DNA from: MA-ANB-1 sp965216445
Lineage (GTDB): Bacteria > Actinomycetota > Acidimicrobiia > Spongiisociales > ZC4RG35
Direction of reading: 5' to 3'
NCBI GenBank assembly: GCA_965216445.1
Contig: OZ244166.1
Span: forward strand, 1,798,001-1,862,000
Length of the DNA stretch: 64,000 nucleotides
Each line of letters starts with the position of its first letter. The stretch's first letter is position 1. Positions 8,908 to 17,335 of the stretch are shown here, piece by piece. The notes beneath the pieces are model-generated. The model made no database searches. It was given only the letters and a program-made list of their open reading frames with translations, and had not been told where the DNA came from. A program made the translations under genes and the position numbers.

Positions 8908-9708
8908 TCAAACGTCGAACGGCGTTTCGGTGAAGAAGTCGGCTGGCTTCTTCACACCCTGCCCCGACGCCTTTTCGATCCCCAGACGTTGGCGGACGGA
9001 GTCGTATCCTCCGTCTTCGAGCTCGTCTGCAAGTTCCGCGCCCCCCGAGTCGACGATCCGACCGTCGATCATCACGTGGATTCTGTCCGGAGTCATGTAA
9101 CGGAGAATTCGCGAGTAGTGGGTGATGATCAGGACCGCCAGATCAGGCGACCGCATTGCCTCAACGGCGGCGGCAACTTGACGTACCGCATCGATATCGA
9201 GCCCCGAGTCAATCTCGTCGAGCATCGCCACCTTTGGGTCGAGCACCGCCATTTGAAAGATCTCCGACCTCTTCTTCTCTCCACCAGACAACTCATCGTT
9301 GAGTGATCGATCGAGAAATCGGGCAACGTCGAACCTCTCGCTCTCACGACGAATTCGCTCTGTCGCCTCAGCCTCCGGGATGCCCCATTCGTCGCTGGCC
9401 TCGAGCATGAACTCCTCGAGCTTTATTCCGGGGACCTCGGTCGGATACTGGAAGCTCTGGAGCAAACCGGCTCGCGAACGTTCATCGACGTCGAGTTTCA
9501 TCAGGTCTTTGCCATCGAGCAGAGCCGAACCGGTCACCTCATACCCGTCCTTCCCGGTCAATACGTGACAGAGAGTCGACTTGCCGGATCCGTTCGGGCC
9601 CATGATGGCGTGAACCTCACCAAATGGGATTTCAAGATCCAACCCGTGGAGAATCTGCTTGTCCGAGACCGATACCGAAAGGTCCTTGACCACTAAGGCT
9701 GAACTCAT
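8908..9708 (-). CDS. sufC: SufC, Fe-S cluster assembly ATPase (copy 2)
   Basis: A second SufC-type ATPase (266 residues) with Walker A GPNGSGKST at 37-45, signature LSGGEKKR at 140-147 and Walker B AMLDEIDSGLD near 161-171. All catalytic motifs are intact. Compared with copy 1 it has different middle helices and a C-terminal extension of about 25 residues (ending KPADFFTETPFDV). Its start overlaps the Rieske ferredoxin stop by four bases, and sufD lies upstream of that, so this copy belongs to a sufD-rieske-sufC unit. It may be the true partner of SufB-SufD, with copy 1 serving another SufC-binding scaffold; that division is inference. Confidence 0.93.
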   Translation of the reverse strand: MSSALVVKDLSVSVSDKQILHGLDLEIPFGEVHAIMGPNGSGKSTLCHVLTGKDGYEVTGSALLDGKDLMKLDVDERSRAGLLQSFQYPTEVPGIKLEEFMLEASDEWGIPEAEATERIRRESERFDVARFLDRSLNDELSGGEKKRSEIFQMAVLDPKVAMLDEIDSGLDIDAVRQVAAAVEAMRSPDLAVLIITHYSRILRYMTPDRIHVMIDGRIVDSGGAELADELEDGGYDSVRQRLGIEKASGQGVKKPADFFTETPFDV

Positions 9709-10016
9709 GAATCCTCCAGATGTAGGAAAACAACGCCTTCTTCGATGGTGACGTTGTAAGTGGGTACCGGTTGAGTGGCGGGCAATGAACCTGGCTCACC
9801 GGTGGTCATGTCGAACTCGGACCCGTGGCGTGGACATTCGACCTCGGTTCCAAAGACTTCACCCTCAGCCAACGAGGCTTCGGCATGGGAGCAAACATCC
9901 CCAATCGCGTATACGTCGTCACCAATACGGAACATCGCCACCTTCCGTTCACCCACGGTGACTCTGATCCCACGCTCCCTGGGCAAAGTGTCGAGATCAC
10001 CTATTTCGACTCTCAC
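9705..10016 (-). CDS. Rieske [2Fe-2S] ferredoxin-like protein of the SUF operon
   Basis: A 103-residue single-domain Rieske protein. The cluster ligands are C42 and H44 (CSHAEASL) and C61 and H64 (CPRHGSEF). Such small Rieske proteins are common in actinobacterial suf operons between sufD and sufC, and are often annotated as non-haem oxygenase ferredoxin subunits; a role as electron donor during cluster assembly is plausible but unproven. It is overlapped on both sides: GTGA with the sufD stop (10013-10016) and ATGA with sufC (9705-9708), so the three are almost certainly translated together. Confidence 0.9.
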   Translation of the reverse strand: MRVEIGDLDTLPRERGIRVTVGERKVAMFRIGDDVYAIGDVCSHAEASLAEGEVFGTEVECPRHGSEFDMTTGEPGSLPATQPVPTYNVTIEEGVVFLHLEDS

Positions 10017-11275
10017 GAAACCCGACCTTCCTCCTGCGCCGCAACGAACCGCGAGAAAACCTCATTCGTCACCGGCTCGCTGACAGACTGGATCGGAAGC
10101 CGGTCGATGGCCTCGTTGAAGAACCCCCTGATCAGAAGCCGCTCCGCTCTGGGCTTGCTCAGGCCGCGACTCTGCAAGTAGTAGAGATGGTCGTTTTCGA
10201 GGGGACCAACCGACGAAGCATGCCCACAAACGACGTCGTCACACAGAATCTCGAGGTTCGGGACCGATTGCGCTTTGGCATTGTCTGAGAGGACCAGGTT
10301 CCGATTTGTCTCGAATGTTGAAGTCCTCTCCGCCTCCTTCTCGATGCGGAGTAGGCCGGTGAACACGCTTTGCGCGTCGTCTTCGACGGCACCCTTGAGG
10401 AATACGTCTGACGATGTTCTCTTGCCGTGATGCGAGACGACCACCCGATAGTCAAGCGTCTGCTGGTATTCCCCGAAGTACACACCGACAACTTCGGACG
10501 ACGCCCCGTCACCGTTGATGTCGACACCAAGGTCTAGCCGGCCCAAACCGGCTCCGAGACCAACTTCGCCGAGTCGCGAGGAGGCGTCACGTCCCAGATG
10601 GACCCTTTGGTGGACGACTACGTTCGCAGCGTGGTCCAGGCCCTGAACTGTTAGATATCTCAGTCGGGCCCCATCACCGACACGAAGGTCCACTTCAGGC
10701 ACCATCAAGAGCCTGGTGTCCGCCGCGGACCGGTAGACGGTCAGGAAACTCGCTTCCGAGTTGTCTTCGAGACTGACGACGATATGGGGGAAGCTGGCGT
10801 TCTCGGGTGTCACGCCTTGAACGTCGATCACAATCGGCTGTTCGATCACCATTCCACGGTCGACGTTGATGACAACCCCGTCGGTCGCGAACGCGGCGTG
10901 TGCAGCCGCGAGCTTGTTGTGATCGGGTGGGACCGAGCCTCGGATACCTGGGTCCTCGTCGAGGTCACCGATTCGCTCGACGGATACGCCCGGCACGTCC
11001 ACCGAAACCACGCGGCCGTCAACAATCACGATCCTTCCTGCGACTGCTCCCACTGCACCGAGAAAGGGTCCCGGATCAAGCGGAGAACCGGGTTCGACCG
11101 CCGGCGAAAGCTCGCTGAATGACATGTCGAAGTCGACATAACGCCAGTCTTCTTCAACACCTGTCGGTTCGCTCAGAGCCTCAAATACGGGGAACGCTGC
11201 TTCCATTTGGGAGGCGCGCCACGAAGGGACATTCGCGGTCAAACGTTCAAGGTTTTTGGTATCAAAACTGGACAA
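10013..11275 (-). CDS. sufD: SufD, SufBCD scaffold subunit
   Basis: A 420-residue beta-helix scaffold protein of the SufB/SufD family. The length (SufB is usually about 470) and the N-terminal WRYVDFDM segment with a preceding helical stretch favour SufD. The C-terminal core is recognisable: SSDVFLKGAVEDDAQSVFTG, then DDVVCGHASSVGPL and the ending RGFFNEAID. The start is TTG 11275 with a GGAG site 6 bases upstream. It leads the sufD-rieske-sufC unit. SufB, its obligatory partner, is not encoded upstream (the neighbour is an unrelated surface protein) or anywhere in this window. Confidence 0.9.
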   Translation of the reverse strand: MSSFDTKNLERLTANVPSWRASQMEAAFPVFEALSEPTGVEEDWRYVDFDMSFSELSPAVEPGSPLDPGPFLGAVGAVAGRIVIVDGRVVSVDVPGVSVERIGDLDEDPGIRGSVPPDHNKLAAAHAAFATDGVVINVDRGMVIEQPIVIDVQGVTPENASFPHIVVSLEDNSEASFLTVYRSAADTRLLMVPEVDLRVGDGARLRYLTVQGLDHAANVVVHQRVHLGRDASSRLGEVGLGAGLGRLDLGVDINGDGASSEVVGVYFGEYQQTLDYRVVVSHHGKRTSSDVFLKGAVEDDAQSVFTGLLRIEKEAERTSTFETNRNLVLSDNAKAQSVPNLEILCDDVVCGHASSVGPLENDHLYYLQSRGLSKPRAERLLIRGFFNEAIDRLPIQSVSEPVTNEVFSRFVAAQEEGRVS

Positions 11276-11339
11276 GAGGCACTCCGTTTGGAACGGTCAG
11301 ATGGTATTTGCCCTATGGAGATAGTGCGAATTCGAGAAC

Positions 11340-12824
11340 CTACTCCGGATCGAGCGCCCCGACAGTCACGGTTGACTTCGCATTCCAAAGCATCCACCCG
11401 AGATCGAAGGCCTCGGCTGACTCGATTTGAGAGCGCACTCCTTCGACCGAGTACCCAAAGTCTTGGAGCCACGGTCTTACGACCACATTCCGCGGCAGCC
11501 GTTCGATGCCATCCTCCAAGGCGAGACGGACAACATCTCCGGGATGGTCGTTCGGGTTTTCAAAGCCGAACCAGCCGGATGAGTAGTGGCTCGGGTACAG
11601 CATTGGAGAAGCGACGTCTACCGCTGCGGTGATGACTTCCCACTGCTGACCAATTCCCCCGTCGTCACTCGCCGTGGTGAGGAACCCGAAAATGTCGGCG
11701 GCAACTGCACACCCCATTGGGTGAAGCGTATCCACAGCTTCCACCAGGAACCCGCTTATCGTCGAAACCCGGGTGTCGCTGCTAACACCTCCATCGAATT
11801 GGGCGGCCTCAGTTCGTTTGTCGGGGAATCTGACGTAGTCGAATTGGACTTCATCCACTCCGGCCTCACAGGCCTCGATCGCAAGGCCCATTGCATAGGC
11901 GCGGGCGTCGGGGTCTGTTGGGTCGAGGAAGTACTGCCCGTTGGCGCTATACGGCGCCTGAGCATCAGAGTCCCATACGGCCATGTCGGGCAGGCTTCGC
12001 GCCGCCACCGGATCCTGGAAAATCACCAGACGACCGATCACATAGAGGTCTTCGGCGTGGGCTTGAGAAACGACATCGGTGAGGTTGTAAACCGGTGAAA
12101 CAGCTCCGGCTTCGATCGCTGTTGGGTTGGCACTGTCATACCAAATGAAGCCGGACTCGTCTTTCAGATCGATCATCACAGCATTCAGTTCTGTTGTATT
12201 CGCCATCTCGAGGAACCGGCTGTATTCCTTGGAAACCATCTCGCCAGAAATGTGGACAGCCCGGGCGGAGAAGGGTTGAATCTCGACCAGATTCTCCCCG
12301 GGACCGCCGTCCCAGATGAACTCAGTGGACAGCCACGCCGGACGTTCAACCGTGACCTGGCCCGGTTCGGCTCCTCGCAGCTGAAAATGCCCCTCTTCGT
12401 CACTGACGGCTACGGCTGGTCCTGCTGAAACTCGGGCGGACTCGACACCCATACCAGACTCGTCAACCACTCGGCCCCTCAGGACACGTGCGTTGAGGAC
12501 CACGTCGAATGAGTCACCAGGACGTTCATCCAGCGTGATCATTTTTGCAACGTGACCTGGGGCACTCACCTGGAGCTCGCGGCTCGACCGGTTCCACTCC
12601 ATTTCGAGTAGACCGCTCTCGTCGGTTGTCCCGGCCTGGTTCCCGGCCACATCAACAACCGCTGAAGTAATCGGGACTCCGACATCGTCGATTACTCGCA
12701 ACGTATATGGAGAGGCCTGCCCGAGTAACGACCAGCCCGCCCAGGCCGCCCAAACAATGGTGAGTGCCACTATCAATCGGAACTGAGTACGACGTGACAC
12801 TGAGTTGAAAATGGTAGCCAACAA
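11340..12824 (-). CDS. Membrane-anchored putative glycoside hydrolase (DUF4015 type)
   Basis: A 494-residue cell-surface protein. An uncleaved signal or anchor helix occupies about 17-36. Two small carboxypeptidase-regulatory-like beta domains follow (about 40-105 and 110-165, with the typical GRVVDESGMGVESARV pattern). The remainder, from about 190, is a TIM-barrel-like putative glycoside hydrolase domain with the strings MIDLKDESGFIWYDS, EVQFDYVRFPD and ASPMLYPSHY; the FDYVRFPD block holds the likely catalytic acid. The substrate is unknown, presumably a cell-surface or extracellular polysaccharide. It diverges from the sigma factor gene. Confidence 0.8.
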   Translation of the reverse strand: MLATIFNSVSRRTQFRLIVALTIVWAAWAGWSLLGQASPYTLRVIDDVGVPITSAVVDVAGNQAGTTDESGLLEMEWNRSSRELQVSAPGHVAKMITLDERPGDSFDVVLNARVLRGRVVDESGMGVESARVSAGPAVAVSDEEGHFQLRGAEPGQVTVERPAWLSTEFIWDGGPGENLVEIQPFSARAVHISGEMVSKEYSRFLEMANTTELNAVMIDLKDESGFIWYDSANPTAIEAGAVSPVYNLTDVVSQAHAEDLYVIGRLVIFQDPVAARSLPDMAVWDSDAQAPYSANGQYFLDPTDPDARAYAMGLAIEACEAGVDEVQFDYVRFPDKRTEAAQFDGGVSSDTRVSTISGFLVEAVDTLHPMGCAVAADIFGFLTTASDDGGIGQQWEVITAAVDVASPMLYPSHYSSGWFGFENPNDHPGDVVRLALEDGIERLPRNVVVRPWLQDFGYSVEGVRSQIESAEAFDLGWMLWNAKSTVTVGALDPE

Positions 12825-12898
12825 GGCGACATAGTGGTGCGTAACAGGGGAAAACCGCTTGCCAGACCTCCCCCCGAGCGTTAGTTTTCCACAGGGGC

Positions 12899-13864
12899 TT
12901 GTTTAGGAGATTGTTGGATGAGGCAACTCGGGCGAGTGATGTGAAACAGGACCGCAGCGCCAGCTCAGCAGACACTGTTGGCCTCTATCTCGACGAGGTC
13001 TCCGAGCACCTGCTTCTAACTGCTGACGATGAGGTCCATCTCGCTCGCGACATGGAGCGAGGCCGCAAGGCCAAACAGCTGCTCGACTCGGGTGATTACA
13101 AACCCGGCGACCGCCCCAGATTGATCCGAATGGTCGCTGAGGGCGAAGAAGCCAAGATGACCTTCATCAGATGCAACCTGCGCCTGGTTATCTCGATCGC
13201 AAAGCGATACACCGGGCGGGGGCTCGACCTCCTCGATCTGATTCAAGAGGGAAACCTCGGTCTGATCCGGGCCGTTGAAAAGTTCGATTGGAGGAAAGGG
13301 TTCAAGTTCTCCACCTACGCGACGTGGTGGATCCGCCAAGCGATCACACGTGGTTTGGGGAACAACGGACGAACCATCCGACTCCCAGTACACATGGTGG
13401 ACGTCGTCCGCACCGTCCAAGACACCAAACAGACGCTTTACGACCAGCTACACCGAGCGCCAACCCTCGAAGAAATCTCCGAAGCTTCGGGTCTGGAAGA
13501 GGACCGGGTACTAATGGCGATGGAGGCGCCCTCGGAGACGGTATCCCTCGACAAACCCGTAGGTGACGACGGCGACATCTCACTCCAAGACTTCGTGCGT
13601 GACTCCGACGCCGACGACCCCCTGGAAAGCGCTGCAGCAGCGTGGAGGAGGGACCGGCTCATCAAGGCACTCAAGGAGTTGGACCCCGACGAACAACAAG
13701 TTCTGTGGTTGCGGTTCGGTCTCGATGGCGAAGAGCCATGGACCCTCTCTGACGTGGGCAAAGTCGTCAATGCGACGAGAGAGCGAGTCCGTCAGATCGA
13801 AGCGCGAGGTCTGGCCAAGCTCCGCCATCCGAGCTGTGAGATCGATCTCGAAAACCTTCTCTGA
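12899..13864 (+). CDS. Sigma-70 family RNA polymerase sigma factor (RpoD/SigB-like)
   Basis: A 321-residue group 1/2 sigma factor that directs core RNA polymerase to promoters. Region 1.2 starts at DTVGLYLDEV (about 26), region 2 runs from NLRLVISIAKRYTGRG through the core-binding and -10 helix FSTYATWWIRQAI (about 90-155), region 3 follows, and region 4 contains DEQQVLWLRFGLDG and the helix-turn-helix ending in RERVRQIEARGLAKLR (about 255-312). It lacks the long N-terminal acidic extension of most primary sigmas, so it could be primary or an alternative HrdB/SigB-like factor. The start is uncertain: TTG 12899, 12911 or 12914 are all possible, and an AGGAGA site at 12905-12910 favours 12914. 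Confidence 0.9.
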   Translation: MFRRLLDEATRASDVKQDRSASSADTVGLYLDEVSEHLLLTADDEVHLARDMERGRKAKQLLDSGDYKPGDRPRLIRMVAEGEEAKMTFIRCNLRLVISIAKRYTGRGLDLLDLIQEGNLGLIRAVEKFDWRKGFKFSTYATWWIRQAITRGLGNNGRTIRLPVHMVDVVRTVQDTKQTLYDQLHRAPTLEEISEASGLEEDRVLMAMEAPSETVSLDKPVGDDGDISLQDFVRDSDADDPLESAAAAWRRDRLIKALKELDPDEQQVLWLRFGLDGEEPWTLSDVGKVVNATRERVRQIEARGLAKLRHPSCEIDLENLL

Positions 13865-13879
13865 CAGGTAACGGGCTGC

Positions 13880-14602
13880 TCAATCCCTGACGTAGCGCAG
13901 GAACAACATCTTCTCGCCCGTGACTACTCGTTCCAATCTCATTCCGTAGGTGGGTCGTATCTCCGACTTTCCGCCAATCCGCGGCGAATCGCCACCCACA
14001 AGCTCAGGGGAAATCGTCAGGTTGAACTCGTCCAACAACCCGGCTGTTGCGAACTGGCCCACCAAAGACGGACCGCCTTCCAACAACACGACATCATGGT
14101 CAGCCAGTGAGTCGAGAATGGCGAGAGGGTTGATCTCGGGAAGGACCTTCACCGATGCCGCATCACCAAGGAGGGCGAGCCGACCGGGGCTGGCGTGTGG
14201 GCCGGTGATTACCAAAGGCTTGTACTCCGAATCTGAGAAGACCCGTTGCTCGACATCGAGAGACATCGTCCCGGTGACAATGGCAAGCAACGGTGCCGGG
14301 CTTTGTTCTCGAGCAACCCGCTGCGCGCGCCGTTCGGCGTCGAGAGCCACGGGGCGATAGTTCTCCACGATCACCGTTGTCGCTCCGACCAGAATTGCGT
14401 CGGATACATCACGCAAGGCAGCAAAGAGGGCCGCATCCTCGGAGTCACCGAGGTCAGTTGACCCCCCATCAATTGCGGTCGCGCCGTCCATAGAGGCAAC
14501 AAAGTTGGCCATCACCCAAGGTCGGCCCTCAACTCGGCGAAAGTCAGCGGAAGCGAGTTCGACCGGGTCAAGACCGGTTTGAGTGGCAGTAAGCAAATCC
14601 AT
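13880..14602 (-). CDS. RibD C-terminal-type pyrimidine/dihydrofolate reductase family protein
   Basis: A 240-residue stand-alone reductase domain of the RibD-C/DHFR superfamily. In riboflavin synthesis this domain reduces the deaminated pyrimidine with NADPH. Visible marks are the N-terminal PWVMANFVASMDGATA strand, DAILVGATTV near 70-80, and the late LLEGGPSLVGQF nucleotide-binding loop. The deaminase half of RibD is absent, as in several actinobacterial paralogues whose substrate is not established. A perfect inverted repeat lies about 35-80 bp upstream of the start and might be an operator. Confidence 0.8.
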   Translation of the reverse strand: MDLLTATQTGLDPVELASADFRRVEGRPWVMANFVASMDGATAIDGGSTDLGDSEDAALFAALRDVSDAILVGATTVIVENYRPVALDAERRAQRVAREQSPAPLLAIVTGTMSLDVEQRVFSDSEYKPLVITGPHASPGRLALLGDAASVKVLPEINPLAILDSLADHDVVLLEGGPSLVGQFATAGLLDEFNLTISPELVGGDSPRIGGKSEIRPTYGMRLERVVTGEKMLFLRYVRD

Positions 14603-14637
14603 AGCCCGAAGCTAATCGCGACCGGAGAATACGGGCT

Positions 14638-14684
14638 TGCACAGTGCAAATACGTTCGGAAAACAACCGGATTTGCACTGTGCA
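14638..14684. promoter_or_regulatory. Perfect 14-bp inverted repeat upstream of the RibD-like gene
   Basis: TGCACAGTGCAAAT at 14638-14651 is exactly repeated in inverse orientation at 14671-14684, with a 19-bp spacer. Each arm itself contains an 11-bp odd-centred palindrome (TGCAC-A-GTGCA). Paired palindromes about 33 bp apart (three helical turns) suit a dimeric regulator binding on one DNA face. Alternatively it is a hairpin that ends the VOC gene transcript, since that gene stops at 14705. No T-run is present. Confidence 0.5.
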
Positions 14685-14704
14685 GGGCAGTATTTGGTTG
14701 AGGT

Positions 14705-15061
14705 CTATTCGCCTTCGACTAGCCCGACGAGATTGCCTGCGGGGTCGTTGAACATGGCGAAGGTCACCACGTCGGGGATCTCAGTCTTGGGAAGGACTGT
14801 GGACCCGCCCGCATCGGCGATCTTGGTCAGATACTCATCGATGTCGTCGACCTGGAGATAGACGGTGAGATAGTTGGGCATCTGCTCGTTGCCCTGGCCG
14901 ACGGCACCACCGACTCCAATGTCGTCCCCGGCGACAGTGTGATAGTTCTCAAAGCCTTCGACCGCGGTTGCGTTCCACCCAAAGGTGTCTGCATAGAACT
15001 CCTTGAGCGCAGCACCGTCGGCGCCCATGATCTCGAAATGCACAATTGGACTGGCTGACAT
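14705..15061 (-). CDS. VOC-superfamily (glyoxalase-like) protein
   Basis: A 118-residue vicinal-oxygen-chelate fold protein made of two beta-alpha-beta-beta-beta modules. It begins IVHFEIMGADGAALKEFYAD and ends with the typical FNDPAGNLVGLVE strand. ATG 15061 is chosen over the longer frame (15145) because an AAAGGAG site lies just before it and family proteins start here. Members include isomerases, dioxygenases and antibiotic-binding proteins; the function of this one cannot be told. It stands alone between a terminator-like hairpin and the inverted repeat. Confidence 0.82.
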   Translation of the reverse strand: MSASPIVHFEIMGADGAALKEFYADTFGWNATAVEGFENYHTVAGDDIGVGGAVGQGNEQMPNYLTVYLQVDDIDEYLTKIADAGGSTVLPKTEIPDVVTFAMFNDPAGNLVGLVEGE

Positions 15062-15084
15062 TTTGTCTCCTTTGCCTTGACGCT

Positions 15085-15100
15085 GGCCCCCAAGGGGGCC
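15085..15100 (-). terminator. GC-rich hairpin after the GNAT gene
   Basis: GGCCCCC-AA-GGGGGCC is a perfect 7-bp stem located between the end of the two-domain GNAT gene (15160) and the start of the VOC gene (15061), both read on the minus strand. It is best read as an intrinsic-type terminator without a T-tract, or as an attenuating hairpin in the VOC leader. Confidence 0.5.
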
Positions 15101-15159
15101 TCTGCCAATATGTCGAAGAGACGGCAGCCGAGTCGACACAAACAATCGTCGGTCGAGGA

Positions 15160-16185
15160 TCAGCTCAGATATTCGAGAGCAGCGGCGGTTGGACCCTGAT
15201 GGATCACTTGCTCGAAAGAGGGTTTGAACCCGAGCGCAACGTTGATGTTGAGCATCGGTTCATTGGACTCCGCATTCTCTGTTTCGATGATTTCGGTCTG
15301 CGGATATTCGTTGAAGATCCGGTCCAACATGGTCGCTTTCACCCAGCGCCCCAGCCCGAGGTTGCGATGGTCGGGGTGGACACCGGTGTCCCATTGATCG
15401 GCCACCTTCGGGTGATACCCCTGCATTGCCACCATCGTGTAGCCAGCAAACTGGCCGGTCGACTTGTGTCGCGCCACGCAGGTTAGAAGCGTCCGGTTCT
15501 TGGCAGCCTCTCGCTTCTCGATGTCACGCAGTTCCTCCGCCGTCCAATGGAAGGGGTCTTCTTCCATATCCTCGAGTGGGGCAGTGTTCATGACTTCCAT
15601 CACTTCGACCATCTGGGCGAGGTACTCGTCCTCAATCGGAGACGACAGGAACATCACCTCATAATCACCGGCGCGTTCAGCAGCTCGGTCGATCCACTCA
15701 CGCACCATCGTGCGATCAACCTCACCAAGCCGGAGCTGGCTGATCCGCTCGTTGTATACGGGTTTGAGTCCGAGGCGCTTGGTCCAGAAGTCGTAGATGC
15801 TGCCCGCCTCGACAAAAGTCGCATAGCGTTTGCGGTCTTTCTCAGCCGCGTATTGGACAGATTCTCTGGCCAGCCGCTTGCCGAGGCCCTGTTTCCGGTA
15901 TTCGGGTAGGACATAGACCCAGCCCCAGCTGTTGTCGAGGTCCTGGCTGAGATTGAGAAAGAGTCCGGTAGTGCCCACGATTTGGTCACCGTCACGAGCG
16001 ATCCAACGTGGCACGTCTTCGAAGATGGTCAGATTCGACCAATCTGCAAGACGCTGTTTCAACGGCATCACCGGGTCATTGGGAACCCGTTCCTGGTCCC
16101 AGCGCAAGTAAAGGCCGTGAAGGTCGGCCAAAACTGCCTCCGACGCCTTGGTCGTGTCGATGTACTCGATGTGTGAGGTGCTCAC
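15160..16185 (-). CDS. Double-domain GNAT acetyltransferase
   Basis: A 341-residue protein with two GNAT folds in tandem. The first carries a degenerate acetyl-CoA loop at VLPEYRKQGLGKRLARE (about 93-109), the second VHPDHRNLGLGRWVKA (about 268-283). Such tandem GNAT proteins are common in actinobacteria and include aminoglycoside-type and mycothiol-type enzymes, though the MshD arrangement is only a general resemblance. The acceptor is unknown. Both Q/R-x-x-G-x-G/A loops are intact, so both halves could bind acetyl-CoA. Cytoplasmic; no operon partner. Confidence 0.8.
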   Translation of the reverse strand: MSTSHIEYIDTTKASEAVLADLHGLYLRWDQERVPNDPVMPLKQRLADWSNLTIFEDVPRWIARDGDQIVGTTGLFLNLSQDLDNSWGWVYVLPEYRKQGLGKRLARESVQYAAEKDRKRYATFVEAGSIYDFWTKRLGLKPVYNERISQLRLGEVDRTMVREWIDRAAERAGDYEVMFLSSPIEDEYLAQMVEVMEVMNTAPLEDMEEDPFHWTAEELRDIEKREAAKNRTLLTCVARHKSTGQFAGYTMVAMQGYHPKVADQWDTGVHPDHRNLGLGRWVKATMLDRIFNEYPQTEIIETENAESNEPMLNINVALGFKPSFEQVIHQGPTAAALEYLS

Positions 16186-16239
16186 ACCAGCAGAATACGG
16201 ACGGTGCTGGTTCGAATGTGGGCGAATTAACTCGGTCGG

Positions 16240-16578
16240 CTACTCCGACGATCCCTCGTTCGCGGAGGCCACACCTTCAGGCTTGAGCTCGTCAACTACG
16301 TCGTCTACAGCATCTGTGATCGGATCGTCAACGATTACGCCCTTCTCCTTGAGCTTGGGAATCACTTGGTCGGCGACTTCGGCTGCCTTATCTTCACCGA
16401 TCCTCGCACCCAGCTTTTCCTCAAACTTCTGCCGCGCCTCGGACTCGGTCAAGCCCACGTACTCCTCTTTCTTGCCGGCGATGAACTTGACGGCCAGCGA
16501 GATCAGGCCGACGAAGATCGCCAGTTTGAAAAGGGCCCTAAAGAAGTGTCGTTCTTTGGCTTCGGTGTTTTCACTCAT
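16240..16578 (-). CDS. Small single-pass membrane protein, unknown function
   Basis: A 112-residue protein with a short charged N-terminus, one transmembrane helix (about 14-32, LFKLAIFVGLISLAVKFI) and a charged, largely helical C-terminal domain rich in Glu/Lys with an acidic tail. The ATG at 16578 has a GGAG site 7 bases upstream; the GTG three bases earlier is less likely. No family is recognised. Similar small proteins with one helix and an acidic tail occur in actinobacteria, but no role can be assigned. Confidence 0.65.
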   Translation of the reverse strand: MSENTEAKERHFFRALFKLAIFVGLISLAVKFIAGKKEEYVGLTESEARQKFEEKLGARIGEDKAAEVADQVIPKLKEKGVIVDDPITDAVDDVVDELKPEGVASANEGSSE

Positions 16579-16697
16579 CACGTTTCTCCTTCTCCTCTGA
16601 CGATACTCCGATCCAGAAGAAACGATTATCCGAGTTTTCGCGCCCCATACCCGATGCCTTCACACCGGTGCTCGGGCCGCGTAGATTCGGAAACGAA

Positions 16698-17280
16698 ATG
16701 TTTGGACGGCTAGTCGCCGGCTTGGTTGTGGTCGGCTTGGCAGTTGGTGTCTGGGCTCTCTGGCCGAGAGACACAGACACCGAAACCACCTCCATCCCGG
16801 AGGCAATCTCAACAACGTCCACAGCCGTCGTCGAATCGACCGCAACGACCACGCCCGAGACGACAACCACCACCGAAGAAGGCGTCGACATCATCGAAAC
16901 TGTCGCCGAAGCCGAAGAGGTGCTTCGCAACTTCTGGTTCGGTTGGTTTGAGGGGATCTACAACCAGGACGAAGACCGGATCAAAGAAGTTGTCGCGAGC
17001 CAAGCCAACTTGATTCGGCCATCGCAGCGTTCGGGCAATGACCTTCGACGAACCTCCGACGCTTGAAGGTATAGACCTCCATGACGTTGAGATTCTCAGG
17101 TCGGACGAATCATGCGCAGCGATCTGGGCGGTACTCACCGTTAGTTTCCGCGAAGGAGAATCCTCGGGAGTTCACGTCTTCCGTGCGACTGCGGAAGGAT
17201 GGAAATCGGTTTCGACTTGGATTCTCAAGGACGACCTCTGGGAGCAAGATTGCGAAACGCAATTAGAGCCGTTGTCGTAA
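16698..17280 (+). pseudogene. Secreted/anchored protein gene with an internal frameshift
   Basis: From ATG 16698 the frame encodes a membrane anchor or signal helix (LVAGLVVVGLAVGVWAL), a Thr/Ser-rich linker, and a helical segment FWFGWFEGIYNQDEDRI, then runs into a stop at 17066 after nonsense-like residues. The +1-related frame is open from 17014 and continues with the domain-like sequence MTFDEPPTLEGIDLHDVEIL to a stop at 17280. The two halves together look like one lipoprotein or anchored protein of about 190 residues with a C-terminal nuclear-transport-factor-like small domain. A single-base indel near 17008-17016 would join them. Whether this is a true mutation or an assembly error cannot be told. 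Confidence 0.6.
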
Positions 17281-17335
17281 TCTGCGCGCTGACTCTGTCG
17301 TACCGTCTCTCGCCGAAGAGTTTGTCGCCTGTTGG

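Noticed and set aside
16200..16220. GGTTCGAAT near 16208, like a tRNA T-loop
   Set aside because: The flanks cannot form an acceptor stem or an anticodon arm, so there is no tRNA gene here. No other tRNA-like stretch was found.
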